A DNA stretch of 64,000 bases, from contig NZ_RZNX01000005.1 in the NCBI RefSeq assembly GCF_003994465.1, forward strand, positions 1 to 64,000. Reading direction: 5' to 3'. Position numbers and translations under genes: made by a program. The notes under the pieces were generated by a model, which ran no database searches, was not told the DNA's origin, and saw only the letters and a list, made by a program, of their open reading frames with translations. This DNA is from Paenibacillus zeisoli (GTDB taxonomy: Bacteria; Bacillota; Bacilli; Paenibacillales; Paenibacillaceae). How positions within the stretch are numbered: position 1 is the first letter of the stretch; the number at the start of each line of letters is the position of its first letter. Shown here one piece after another: positions 53,617 to 62,111 of this stretch.

Positions 53617-55068
53617 ATGGCGAACGATGATAAACAGTTTGTGACCGAAATTACGCCCCAGCAGGAGGACTTCTCGCGCTGGTATATTGATGTAATCAAG
53701 AAAGCGGATCTTATGGACTATTCACCTGTCCGCGGCTGTATTGTATTTAAGCCGGACGGTTATGAGATCTGGGAACATATTCAGCAGGAGCTGGATCGCC
53801 GGTTCAAAGAGACTGGGCACCGGAATGCATATTTCCCTTTGTTCATCCCGGAGAGCTTTTTCCAGAAAGAGAAAGAGCATGTGGAAGGGTTTAACCCTGA
53901 ACTGCCTTGGGTAACTGAAGCTGCGGGCGAGAAGCTGGAAGAGCGTCTTGCTATCCGTCCGACTTCGGAAACCATGATCGGGCATATGTATGAAAGATGG
54001 ATTCAGTCTTATCGTGATCTTCCGGTTCTGATTAATCAATGGGCGAATGTAGTTCGCTGGGAGAAACGTACCCTTCCATTCCTTCGCACAAGTGAATTCC
54101 TCTGGCAGGAAGGACATACGGCGCATGAGAATGAAGAGGAAGCTCGTGAGGAAACGATGAAGATTCTGGAGATCTATCGTGACTTTGTAGAGAATTATCT
54201 TGCAATTCCGGTTATTGTAGGTCAGAAGACTCCATCAGAGAAGTTTGCAGGTGCAGTAGATACTTTCTCGATTGAAGCAATGATGAAGGATGGTCGCGCC
54301 GTTCAGGCAGGCACCTCTCATTATCTCGGTACTAACTTTGCCAAAGCATTTGAGATCAAATATCTGAATCGTGAAAATGTACAGGAGTATGTTCACACCA
54401 CATCATGGGGTGTCAGCACACGACTAATTGGATCTTTGATCATGGTCCACGGGGATGACAGAGGCCTTGCTCTCCCACCTAAAGTGGCTCCTAAGCAAGT
54501 TATGATCATTCCGATCGGTCCTCCTAAGACTCGTGATCTGGTTGTGGGCAAAGCGGATGAGTTGTTCAGTGAGCTGAAGAAAGCCGGTATCCGTGTAGGT
54601 ATTGATGACCGTGCTGATGTACGTCCTGGTTGGAAGTTCAATGAATATGAAATGCGCGGAGTTCCGATCCGTCTTGAAATTGGACCTCGTGATATGGAGA
54701 ACGGAGTATGTGTTCTAGTATCCAGAATCAGCGGCGAGAAGAAGGTAGTTGAGCAAGCTAATCTTGTAGAGGAAGTTCAAGCTATGTTGGAGCAGGTTCA
54801 TCAAGAGATGTATAATCGCGCCAAATCCTTCCGGGAGGAGAATTTCTATTCGGTAGATTCTCTGGATGAGATGAAAGCCAAAGTGGAAGAACAACGCGGC
54901 TTCACCCTTGCTGGCTGGTGCGGGTCGGAAGCTTGTGAGGACACCGTGAAGAGTGAGACTGGAGCAACGAGCCGCAACATTCCTTTCAAGACAGAGGTAC
55001 AGAAGCATACGTGTCTCGTGTGCGGCGAGCAAGCTAAGCATACCGTATTATTTGCCAGAGCCTACTAA
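53617..55068 (+). CDS. proS: Prolyl-tRNA synthetase, archaeal/eukaryal-type (no editing insertion)
   Basis: The 483-residue class II synthetase charges tRNA-Pro. Motif 1 lies near YFPLFIPESF, motif 2 is FLRTSEFLWQEGHTAHE and motif 3 is the segment from TTSWGVSTRLIGSLIMVHGD. The anticodon-binding domain (about 285-390) precedes a C-terminal domain with paired cysteines (CGSEAC, then CLVCG) ending in ARAY, as in archaeal/eukaryal-like ProRS. The ~180-residue INS editing domain of standard bacterial ProRS (about 565 residues) is missing. ATG 53617 follows GGGAGGA. Confidence 0.95.
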   Translation: MANDDKQFVTEITPQQEDFSRWYIDVIKKADLMDYSPVRGCIVFKPDGYEIWEHIQQELDRRFKETGHRNAYFPLFIPESFFQKEKEHVEGFNPELPWVTEAAGEKLEERLAIRPTSETMIGHMYERWIQSYRDLPVLINQWANVVRWEKRTLPFLRTSEFLWQEGHTAHENEEEAREETMKILEIYRDFVENYLAIPVIVGQKTPSEKFAGAVDTFSIEAMMKDGRAVQAGTSHYLGTNFAKAFEIKYLNRENVQEYVHTTSWGVSTRLIGSLIMVHGDDRGLALPPKVAPKQVMIIPIGPPKTRDLVVGKADELFSELKKAGIRVGIDDRADVRPGWKFNEYEMRGVPIRLEIGPRDMENGVCVLVSRISGEKKVVEQANLVEEVQAMLEQVHQEMYNRAKSFREENFYSVDSLDEMKAKVEEQRGFTLAGWCGSEACEDTVKSETGATSRNIPFKTEVQKHTCLVCGEQAKHTVLFARAY

Positions 55069-55071
55069 AAA

Positions 55072-55100
55072 AATAAGCGTCCTGAATAGAGGAGCTTATT
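55072..55100 (-). terminator. Hairpin with minus-strand T-run downstream of proS
   Basis: AATAAGC+TCCT (55072-55083) pairs with AGGA+GCTTATT (55090-55100) with one bulged G. The run of seven A before it reads as T7 after the stem on the minus strand, so it would stop antisense transcription entering proS. On the plus strand it lacks a T-run. Confidence 0.5.
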
Positions 55101-55103
55101 AAG

Positions 55104-55274
55104 TTGGCAGGTCATCTGCATTGCACATATTACAAAGGGGGCTTCCGGCAGTATGTTGATTGGGCAAGTATGCCCGCAACTCTCGGTCTGGGGGCCTCTT
55201 TTATTCCCTCAATCGAATTGATGGAGAAAGCACTAGATCAAGCTTTTATGAGTGTAAGCCTGTTAAAGAGTTAA
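55104..55274 (+). CDS. Possible 56-residue small ORF between proS and polC
   Basis: TTG 55104 lies about nine bases after GGAG and opens a 56-codon frame (MAGHLHCTYYKGGFRQYVDW, then a Gly/Ser/Leu stretch and a short C-terminal helix). I recognise no family. It could be a real small protein, a decayed gene or chance. Confidence 0.2.
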   Translation: MAGHLHCTYYKGGFRQYVDWASMPATLGLGASFIPSIELMEKALDQAFMSVSLLKS

Positions 55275-55305
55275 AAGTACATTGTGGTAAGAAGGGGAGG
55301 GGAAC

Positions 55306-58300
55306 ATGAGCCAAGCGGGGGACAAAAGAACACGGTTTGAGCTCTTGATGAAGCAGACGGAAATTCCAGGCGCTTTAATTGATGCCCATTTCCTGGATGG
55401 ATGGATTGAGAAAGTAGAAGTAAGTCGAAGTAATAAAGAATGGAAGATCGTTATTCATAAAGAAACACTGGTGCCTGGCCAGGTCTATCGGACATTTTGT
55501 CTGCAGGTTCAGGAGAGGATGCAGCATATCTCAAAAATTAATTTTGAGTTTAAATATGCCAGTATGATCACAAGCACACAGATCGTTGAGGAGTATTGGA
55601 AGCTATTTCTGGAGTGGGTTCAACGAGAGGTCCCTTCAGTTAACGGATGGATGACAAGAGCGACTTTTGAGGTTGAGCAGGACCTGGTTGTTATCTCCAT
55701 GAGTGATGCGACTTCACTTGAGCTTGCCAAGAAGAAGGGGATAGACCGGGCGGTAGTGACCTTTTATGAGACTTATTTTGCACTTCCTTTAAGGGTAAAG
55801 CTTCAGACAGGTGAAGGTCGTAATGAAGCATTTGAAGAATTCCAGCAGCGGATTGTCGAGGAAGAGCGTGAAGTTATTCAGCAGATGATGACCAGTATGG
55901 AACCTGAGCCAGAGCCTGACGATGATAGTGGGGAAGTGGTCAAACTTCAGGTTGGTTATGAAATCAAGGAACAGCCAACACCTCTTAAGGACATTCAGGA
56001 TGAAGAGAAAAAGATTACGATTCAGGGTACCATCTTTGGTCTGGAGAGCAAAGAGCTTCGTAATGGAAGCACACTCTTTACTTATTACCTGACTGATTTT
56101 AGTGACTCTTTGCAGATGAAGATGTTCGCCAAGAACAAGGAAGATCTTAAGATCATGAGCCAGCTGGCTAATGGTAAATGGGTGAAGGCACGTGGACGAA
56201 TCGAATATGATCGTTTCATGCAGATTCCCGAGCTTGTGATGATCCCTTCAGATCTAACGGAAGTTGGAGCGCCTGCCGGACGCAAGGATAATGCTCCTGA
56301 GAAGCGGGTTGAGTTCCATCTTCATACAACGATGAGTACTATGGATGCTGTAACTCCAATTGATCAATATGTCAAAATGGCTGCAAAATGGGGCCACAAA
56401 GCAATAGCTGTTACCGACCACGGTGGCGTTCAGTGTTATCCTGATGCTGCGAAGGCGGCGAAGAAGAACGGAATTAAGATGATTTATGGCGTTGAAGCCA
56501 ATGTAGTCAATGATAATGTGGCTGTTGTGCTTGAACCACGTCCGTTAGAGCTGAAGACAGCAACGTATATCGTATTTGACATAGAGACTACGGGTCTCTC
56601 AGTTACACAGAACAACATTATCGAGATCGCTGCGATCAAGATGGTAGAAGGCAAAGAAATTGACCGCTACGCGACGTTCGTCAACCCTCATGAACGTATT
56701 CCTTATAACATACAGCAGCTGACCAACATTAATGATGACATGGTTAAGGATGCCCCAGATGTGGAGCCTGTACTGAAGGAATTTATCGAGTTTGCCGGAG
56801 ATGGCGTTCTTGTGGCCCATAATGCCAGATTTGACGTTGGCTTTATCAATGCGAAGCTTAAAGATTTGAATATGGAGCCTCTGAGCAACTCTGTATTGGA
56901 TACACTTGAACTTGCCAGATTGCTGTACCCAACTTTGAAAAATCACCGCCTCAATACGCTGGCGGCCAAATATAAAGTCTCCCTTGAGAATCATCACCGG
57001 GCCATTGATGATACGGTTGCGCTTGGTGAGATCCTGATTGGCTTGCTCGAAGATGCCGCTAAGATTCAGGGGATTACGATGCTGGATCGCCTGAATGATC
57101 ATGTCGGTAAAGATTTGTCCAATGTACGTCCATTTCACTGCAGCATTTATGCGCTGAATGCGGTAGGTAAGAAGAACCTATTTAAGCTTATCTCCTTGTC
57201 CCACACTCAGTATTTCAAACGTGTGCCCTGCATTCCAAAGTCCAAACTGGTGGAAATGCGTGAGGGTCTCCTGATTATATCCGGATGTGAAAAGGGCGAG
57301 TTCTTCGAAGCCGTGCTTAATAAGTCGGTGGAAGAAGCTGAGGAGGTCGCTCAGTTCTATGACGTGCTGGAGATTCAGCCGCTTACCATGTATATGCATC
57401 TCGTGGAGAAAGGACTTGTTGGCAGCCCAGCAGAACTCGAAACTGCCGTTCGTAAAGTGTGTGAGATCGGGATGAAGCTGAGCAAGCCGGTTATTGCTAC
57501 AGGTAATGTGCATTATCTGGAGCCCCGAGACAAGCTGTATAGAGATATTGCAATTCACGGAATCACTGGCTTTAGCCCGCTTAAGGATATCCGTAAGCCA
57601 GATGCCCATCTGCGCACGACGGAAGAGATGTTGAAGGAATTCGAGTTCCTTGGAACAGAGAAAGCCCTTGAGGTTGTGGTGAGAAATACATCGGAGCTGG
57701 CTGAATCCTTCGAGGAATTAGAGCTTTTCCCGGATAAGCTGTTTACGCCTATTATTGACGGGGCGGACGAGGAAATCCGGCAGACCTGTTACGATACGGC
57801 GAAATCTTTTTATGGAGAAGAACTGCCGGAAGTGGTGGTCGCAAGGCTTGAGAAAGAGCTTGAGCCTATCATTAAATACGGGTTCTCCGCCAACTATCTG
57901 ATCTCTGAGCGCCTTGTTAAGAAATCCAATCAGGATGGATATTTGGTTGGTTCCCGGGGTTCGGTTGGTTCGTCTGTGGTAGCTACATTCCTTGGAATTT
58001 CTGAGGTTAATCCGCTGCCTGCCCATTATCTTTGTCTGAACAAAGAGTGCAAATACAGCGAATGGTTCCTGGACGGAAGTATTCCGAGCGGTTTTGACCT
58101 TCCAGACAAGCCCTGCCCTAAATGCGGCGGGAAGCTGAAGGGAGAAGGACAGGATATCCCGTTCGAGACGTTCCTTGGATTTAAAGGGGATAAAGTCCCC
58201 GATATCGATCTTAACTTCTCGGGAGAATACCAGCCACATGCCCACAACTATACCAAAGAGTTGTTTGGGGAGAAGAGCGTATTCCGTGCAGGTACAATTG

Positions 58301-59622
58301 GTACAGTTGCCGAGAAGACTGCATTCGGATTTGCGAAGAAATACGAAGAGGATCATGGCAAAAAGTGGCGTGCAGCCGAGCTGAACCGTCTGGCTTCAGG
58401 TTGTACAGGCGTTAAGCGAAGCACCGGTCAGCACCCGGGTGGTATCGTAGTCGTTCCCGATTACATGGAGGTAGATGATATAACGCCGGTCCAGTATCCG
58501 GCTGACGATACATCCTCAGAATGGAAGACTACTCACTTTGACTATCACGCCTTCGATGCGAATCTGCTTAAGCTTGATATTCTGGGTCATGATGATCCGA
58601 CCATGATGAGAATGCTCCAGGATTTAACGGGAGTAGATCCGACGACCATCCCCATGAATGATCCGAAGGTCATGAGTATGTTCAACTCTACAGAGGCGCT
58701 TGGTGTAACAGCGCAGCAAATTCGGACCCCTGTAGCTACTTACGGGGTACCTGAGATGGGAACCAAGTTCGTACGGCAAATGTTGGTGGAATCACAGCCG
58801 TCCTCTTTTGCAGACTTATTGCAGATTTCGGGACTGTCCCATGGAACAGGCGTGTGGCTTGGCAATGCACAAGAGCTGATCAAGAATAATACATGTAACA
58901 TTAAGACCGTAATCGGGTGCCGGGATGACATTATGCTCTTCCTGATCTATAAAGCGGGTATGGACGCAGGTCTTGCCTTCAAAATCACGGAAAGTGTACG
59001 TAAGGGTAAAGGTCTGCCGCCCGAGTGGATTGATGAGATGAAGAAATGCAAAGTGCCTCAGTGGTACATTGACTCCTGCCTCAAAATCCAGTACATGTTC
59101 CCGAAAGCCCACGCGGCGGCCTATGTTATCTCGGCTGTTCGTACGGCTTACTTTAAGCTTTATCACCCGATCGAATTCTATGCAACCTATTTCACAGTTC
59201 GTGTTGAAGATTTTGATCTCGAGCTGATGTGTCAAGGGTACGAAGCGATCTATCGTAGAATTGAAGAAATCGAGCAAAAGGGATTCCAGGCGCTGCCTAA
59301 GGAGAAAAATATGCTCCCGATGCTGGAGATGGCACTGGAAATGACGGCCAGAGGACTGAGGTTCCAGAATATCGACTTGTATCGTTCGGATGCGCTGAAG
59401 TTCACTGTGGATGGGGATTCCTTGATCCCACCATTCTCCGCCCTTGCAGGGATTGGTGATAATGCCGCCCGCAATATTGCAGCTGCGAAGGATCAAGGAG
59501 AGTTCCTCTCGATCGAGGACTTCCAGCAGAAGTCCAAAGCCAGTAAGACCGTTGTTGAGCTTTTGAGCCAAATGGGGGTATTCAGAGGGTTGCCTGAGAG
59601 CAACCAGCTTTCCTTGTTTTAG
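55306..59622 (+). CDS. polC: DNA polymerase III PolC-type, alpha subunit
   Basis: The 1438-residue replicative polymerase of low-GC Gram-positives. Order: N-terminal domain (~1-230), OB fold (~235-330), PHP domain (from ~335, EFHLHTTMSTMDA) and a DEDDh 3'-5' exonuclease inserted at ~420-585 (YIVFDIETTGLS starting at 421). The Zn site of the palm-fingers region has CLNKEC near 909 and CPKC near 937. The catalytic motif VPDIDLNF follows, with the beta-clamp-binding tail at the C-terminus (NQLSLF). ATG 55306 follows GGGGAGGGG. It combines polymerase and proofreading in one chain. Confidence 0.98.
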   Translation: MSQAGDKRTRFELLMKQTEIPGALIDAHFLDGWIEKVEVSRSNKEWKIVIHKETLVPGQVYRTFCLQVQERMQHISKINFEFKYASMITSTQIVEEYWKLFLEWVQREVPSVNGWMTRATFEVEQDLVVISMSDATSLELAKKKGIDRAVVTFYETYFALPLRVKLQTGEGRNEAFEEFQQRIVEEEREVIQQMMTSMEPEPEPDDDSGEVVKLQVGYEIKEQPTPLKDIQDEEKKITIQGTIFGLESKELRNGSTLFTYYLTDFSDSLQMKMFAKNKEDLKIMSQLANGKWVKARGRIEYDRFMQIPELVMIPSDLTEVGAPAGRKDNAPEKRVEFHLHTTMSTMDAVTPIDQYVKMAAKWGHKAIAVTDHGGVQCYPDAAKAAKKNGIKMIYGVEANVVNDNVAVVLEPRPLELKTATYIVFDIETTGLSVTQNNIIEIAAIKMVEGKEIDRYATFVNPHERIPYNIQQLTNINDDMVKDAPDVEPVLKEFIEFAGDGVLVAHNARFDVGFINAKLKDLNMEPLSNSVLDTLELARLLYPTLKNHRLNTLAAKYKVSLENHHRAIDDTVALGEILIGLLEDAAKIQGITMLDRLNDHVGKDLSNVRPFHCSIYALNAVGKKNLFKLISLSHTQYFKRVPCIPKSKLVEMREGLLIISGCEKGEFFEAVLNKSVEEAEEVAQFYDVLEIQPLTMYMHLVEKGLVGSPAELETAVRKVCEIGMKLSKPVIATGNVHYLEPRDKLYRDIAIHGITGFSPLKDIRKPDAHLRTTEEMLKEFEFLGTEKALEVVVRNTSELAESFEELELFPDKLFTPIIDGADEEIRQTCYDTAKSFYGEELPEVVVARLEKELEPIIKYGFSANYLISERLVKKSNQDGYLVGSRGSVGSSVVATFLGISEVNPLPAHYLCLNKECKYSEWFLDGSIPSGFDLPDKPCPKCGGKLKGEGQDIPFETFLGFKGDKVPDIDLNFSGEYQPHAHNYTKELFGEKSVFRAGTIGTVAEKTAFGFAKKYEEDHGKKWRAAELNRLASGCTGVKRSTGQHPGGIVVVPDYMEVDDITPVQYPADDTSSEWKTTHFDYHAFDANLLKLDILGHDDPTMMRMLQDLTGVDPTTIPMNDPKVMSMFNSTEALGVTAQQIRTPVATYGVPEMGTKFVRQMLVESQPSSFADLLQISGLSHGTGVWLGNAQELIKNNTCNIKTVIGCRDDIMLFLIYKAGMDAGLAFKITESVRKGKGLPPEWIDEMKKCKVPQWYIDSCLKIQYMFPKAHAAAYVISAVRTAYFKLYHPIEFYATYFTVRVEDFDLELMCQGYEAIYRRIEEIEQKGFQALPKEKNMLPMLEMALEMTARGLRFQNIDLYRSDALKFTVDGDSLIPPFSALAGIGDNAARNIAAAKDQGEFLSIEDFQQKSKASKTVVELLSQMGVFRGLPESNQLSLF

Positions 59623-59722
59623 GTAAAAGATTGCCTTATTAGACAGCCTTCGGGTCTTCTCTTAAGCTGCCCAATTCCTCATGGCACAAGGCCTCCGGGC
59701 TGGTGCAGTCAGGGTCTCTTAC

Positions 59723-59751
59723 TTGTCAGTGTTACTGGACTATGTTATAAT
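59723..59751 (+). promoter_or_regulatory. Strong SigA promoter of the rimP-nusA-infB operon
   Basis: TTGTCA (59723-59728), exactly 17 bases, and a full TATAAT (59746-59751) preceded by TGT form one of the best promoters in the window. It lies about 105 bases before rimP. Confidence 0.85.
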
Positions 59752-59784
59752 TTTTTTGGTAATCATGGAGATAGAACCGTTGTT

Positions 59785-59810
59785 TAAAGAGTGGGGAAAC
59801 CCACTCTTTA
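59785..59810 (+). promoter_or_regulatory. GAAA-capped hairpin in the rimP leader
   Basis: TAAAGAGTGGG (59785-59795) and CCCACTCTTTA (59800-59810) form a perfect 11-bp stem closed by a GAAA tetraloop. No T-run follows. It would lie about 25 nt from the 5' end of the operon mRNA and could protect it or bind a protein. Confidence 0.6.
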
Positions 59811-59855
59811 CTCTTTGGTATATAGGAATGAAGTTTCTTTTGGAGGTATGAACGC

Positions 59856-60317
59856 TTGAGCACACCTAAAATCAAAGCACATGTTGAACAATTGGCCCAG
59901 CCTTTTTTAGCGGATAACGGCTTTGAATTAGTAGACATTGAGTATGTAAAAGAAGGCAATAACTGGTTCTTGCGCGTATTCGTTGATAAAGATGGCGGCA
60001 TCGATATCGATGACTGTGGGCGGATCAGTGAATACTTAAGTGAGCAGCTTGATGCCAATGACCCGATTTCAACGGCGTATTTCTTGGAGGTATCCTCTCC
60101 TGGAGCCGAACGGCCGCTGAAGAAGCCGGAAGATGTATTCAAGGCTGTTGGCAAAGATGTGTTTGTGACTACATACGAGCAGATTGATGGCCTTAAGGAA
60201 TTTGAAGGCCGGCTTCTTTCATTTGAGAACGACGAACTGCTCGTGGTTTCGGGAAAGAAGCAGCACACCATCCCGTATTCGAAAGTTGCCAGTGCCAGAC
60301 TGGCTATTATTTTCTAA
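59856..60317 (+). CDS. rimP: Ribosome maturation factor RimP
   Basis: The start is TTG 59856, about ten bases after TGGAGG; the nearer ATG 59848 hits a stop after three codons. The 153-residue product has the N-terminal RimP domain ([49 protein letters not shown]) and a C-terminal SH3-like domain. It helps late 30S assembly. In B. subtilis the gene is ylxS, likewise first in the nusA operon. Confidence 0.96.
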   Translation: MSTPKIKAHVEQLAQPFLADNGFELVDIEYVKEGNNWFLRVFVDKDGGIDIDDCGRISEYLSEQLDANDPISTAYFLEVSSPGAERPLKKPEDVFKAVGKDVFVTTYEQIDGLKEFEGRLLSFENDELLVVSGKKQHTIPYSKVASARLAIIF

Positions 60318-60361
60318 CAGAAACAAGAACGGTGAATTATGAAAGGGGGAGCTTGAAGCAA

Positions 60362-61459
60362 ATGAGTATGGATTTTATCGAAGCTATGAATGAATTGGAA
60401 AGAGAAAAAGGAATCAGCAAAGATATTTTGTTTGAAGCGATTGAAGCTGCTTTAATCTCCAGTTATAAACGCAATTTTAATACTGCGCAAAATGTACGTG
60501 TTGACATGAATCGTCACACTGGAGCAATCAAAGTATTCGCCCGCAAGCTTATTGTGGAAGAAGTGCTGGATCTTCGTACTGAGATCTCACTTCCGGCAGC
60601 GCGGGAGATTAACCCGCACTTCCAGCTGGACGATATTGCTGAAATTGAAGTCACTCCTCGTGATTTCGGGCGTATTGCAGCCCAAACAGCGAAGCAGGTT
60701 GTAACCCAGCGTATCCGCGAGGCGGAGCGGGGCTTGATCTATAATGCTTTTGTTGATAAGGAAGAAGATATCGTGACCGGGATTGTACAGCGCCAAGATG
60801 CCCGTAACATTTACGTGGACCTTGGTAAAGTAGAAGCCCATCTTCCGCTTAATGAGCTTATGCCGAATGAGAAGTTCAAACACGGGGATCGGATCAAAGC
60901 TTTTATCACCAAAGTCGAGAATACGACTAAAGGGCCGCAAATTCTTCTCTCTCGCACACATCCTGGACTGTTAAAGCGGTTGTTTGAGCTTGAAGTGCCT
61001 GAGATTTTTGACGGTGTAGTAGAAATCCGTTCTGTGGCTCGTGAAGCTGGCTTCCGTTCCAAGATCGCTGTCTATTCCCGCAATCCAGAAGTAGATCCGG
61101 TTGGCTCATGTGTAGGTCCTAAAGGGCTGCGTGTACAGACGATTGTCAACGAGCTTCGCGGAGAGAAGATCGATATCGTTCGCTACTCGGAAGAAGTACA
61201 GGAATATGTCGCTAACGCACTTAGCCCTTCTAAAGTGCTTGAAGTTGAAGTGTTTGAGAGTGAGAAGATGGCACGTGTTATTGTTCCGGATTACCAGCTT
61301 TCTCTAGCTATTGGGATCAAGGGTCAGAATGCCCGTCTTGCTGCGAAGTTGACTGGCTGGAAGATCGATATCAAGAGCGAGAGTCAGGCGGAACAAGAAT
61401 ATGGAAGACCTAGAACCTCGACGGAAGAACTTCCGCAAGATTCCATTTCTATAGATTAA
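60362..61459 (+). CDS. nusA: Transcription termination/antitermination factor NusA
   Basis: ATG 60362 is ten bases after GGGGGAG and gives 365 residues (MSMDFIEAMNELEREKGISK). The N-terminal RNAP-binding domain (~1-125), S1 domain (~135-200), and KH1 and KH2 (~200-345; VGSCVGPKGLRVQTIVNEL and LAIGIKGQNARLAAKLTGWK) are present. There are no C-terminal acidic repeats, as is normal for Firmicutes. It binds RNA polymerase and promotes pausing and termination. Confidence 0.97.
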   Translation: MSMDFIEAMNELEREKGISKDILFEAIEAALISSYKRNFNTAQNVRVDMNRHTGAIKVFARKLIVEEVLDLRTEISLPAAREINPHFQLDDIAEIEVTPRDFGRIAAQTAKQVVTQRIREAERGLIYNAFVDKEEDIVTGIVQRQDARNIYVDLGKVEAHLPLNELMPNEKFKHGDRIKAFITKVENTTKGPQILLSRTHPGLLKRLFELEVPEIFDGVVEIRSVAREAGFRSKIAVYSRNPEVDPVGSCVGPKGLRVQTIVNELRGEKIDIVRYSEEVQEYVANALSPSKVLEVEVFESEKMARVIVPDYQLSLAIGIKGQNARLAAKLTGWKIDIKSESQAEQEYGRPRTSTEELPQDSISID

Positions 61460-61480
61460 TACAAAGGCGGGGGCATACAG

Positions 61481-61795
61481 ATGAAGCCAAGAAAAATACC
61501 GCTTCGTAAATGCGTCGCCTGCCAGCAGATGATGCCGAAGAAGCAGTTGATCCGTGTAGTAAGAACACCCGAAGACGAGGTTCTGATTGATTTATCCGGA
61601 AAGAAATCAGGACGGGGCGCTTATCTGTGCGGGCAAGTGTCCTGCTTCAAGCTGGCACATAAGAACCGTGCGCTTGACCGGGCGTTGAAGGCGACAGTAA
61701 AGCCTGAAATTTATGAGCAGCTTGCCCGTGACTTCATTGCTGTAGAAGATGAATTTACTGCAATGGCCAATCAGGAAAGTGATGACGATGAATAA
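61481..61795 (+). CDS. rnpM: RNase P modulator RnpM (YlxR)
   Basis: This 104-residue YlxR-fold protein has the cysteine pair KCVACQQMMPK at the start and SGRGAYLCGQVSCFKLAHK in the middle. Recent work on B. subtilis YlxR ties it to RNase P binding. The family often sits between nusA and infB. It overlaps the next gene by 14 bases. Confidence 0.93.
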   Translation: MKPRKIPLRKCVACQQMMPKKQLIRVVRTPEDEVLIDLSGKKSGRGAYLCGQVSCFKLAHKNRALDRALKATVKPEIYEQLARDFIAVEDEFTAMANQESDDDE

Positions 61796-62111
61796 GGCGT
61801 ATTCCCAGCTCGGATTGGCCATGCGGGCAGGGAAAATTGTCACCGGAGACGAGATTGTATTAAAGGCCATTCGTTCATCCGAAGCTAAACTAGTCATTCT
61901 TGCGGGGGATGCTTCCCCGAACACACAGAAGAAATTCCGCGACAAATGCGGGACGTATAAAGTCCCTTTGATAATCGGATTTAAACGGGAGCAGCTGGGT
62001 ACAAGCATAGGCAAACCGGAGAGGATTGTGCTGGCTTTGACGGATCAGGGTTTCGCAGCGATGATTCGAAAAACAGTGAGTAATTTGTCGGAGGTGGAGT
62101 ATATTGAGTAA
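61782..62111 (+). CDS. rplGA: YlxQ, ribosomal L7Ae-family RNA-binding protein
   Basis: The start is ATG 61782 (or 61788) inside the end of rnpM, giving 109 residues. The L7Ae/L30e fold shows [20 protein letters not shown] and [31 protein letters not shown] and [10 protein letters not shown]. Members bind kink-turn RNA. The function of YlxQ is not well defined. Its end overlaps infB by eight bases. Confidence 0.92.
   Translation: MTMNKAYSQLGLAMRAGKIVTGDEIVLKAIRSSEAKLVILAGDASPNTQKKFRDKCGTYKVPLIIGFKREQLGTSIGKPERIVLALTDQGFAAMIRKTVSNLSEVEYIE

Noticed and set aside
59640-59720. Terminator after polC
   Set aside because: Only weak, imperfect stems with no proper T-run can be drawn.
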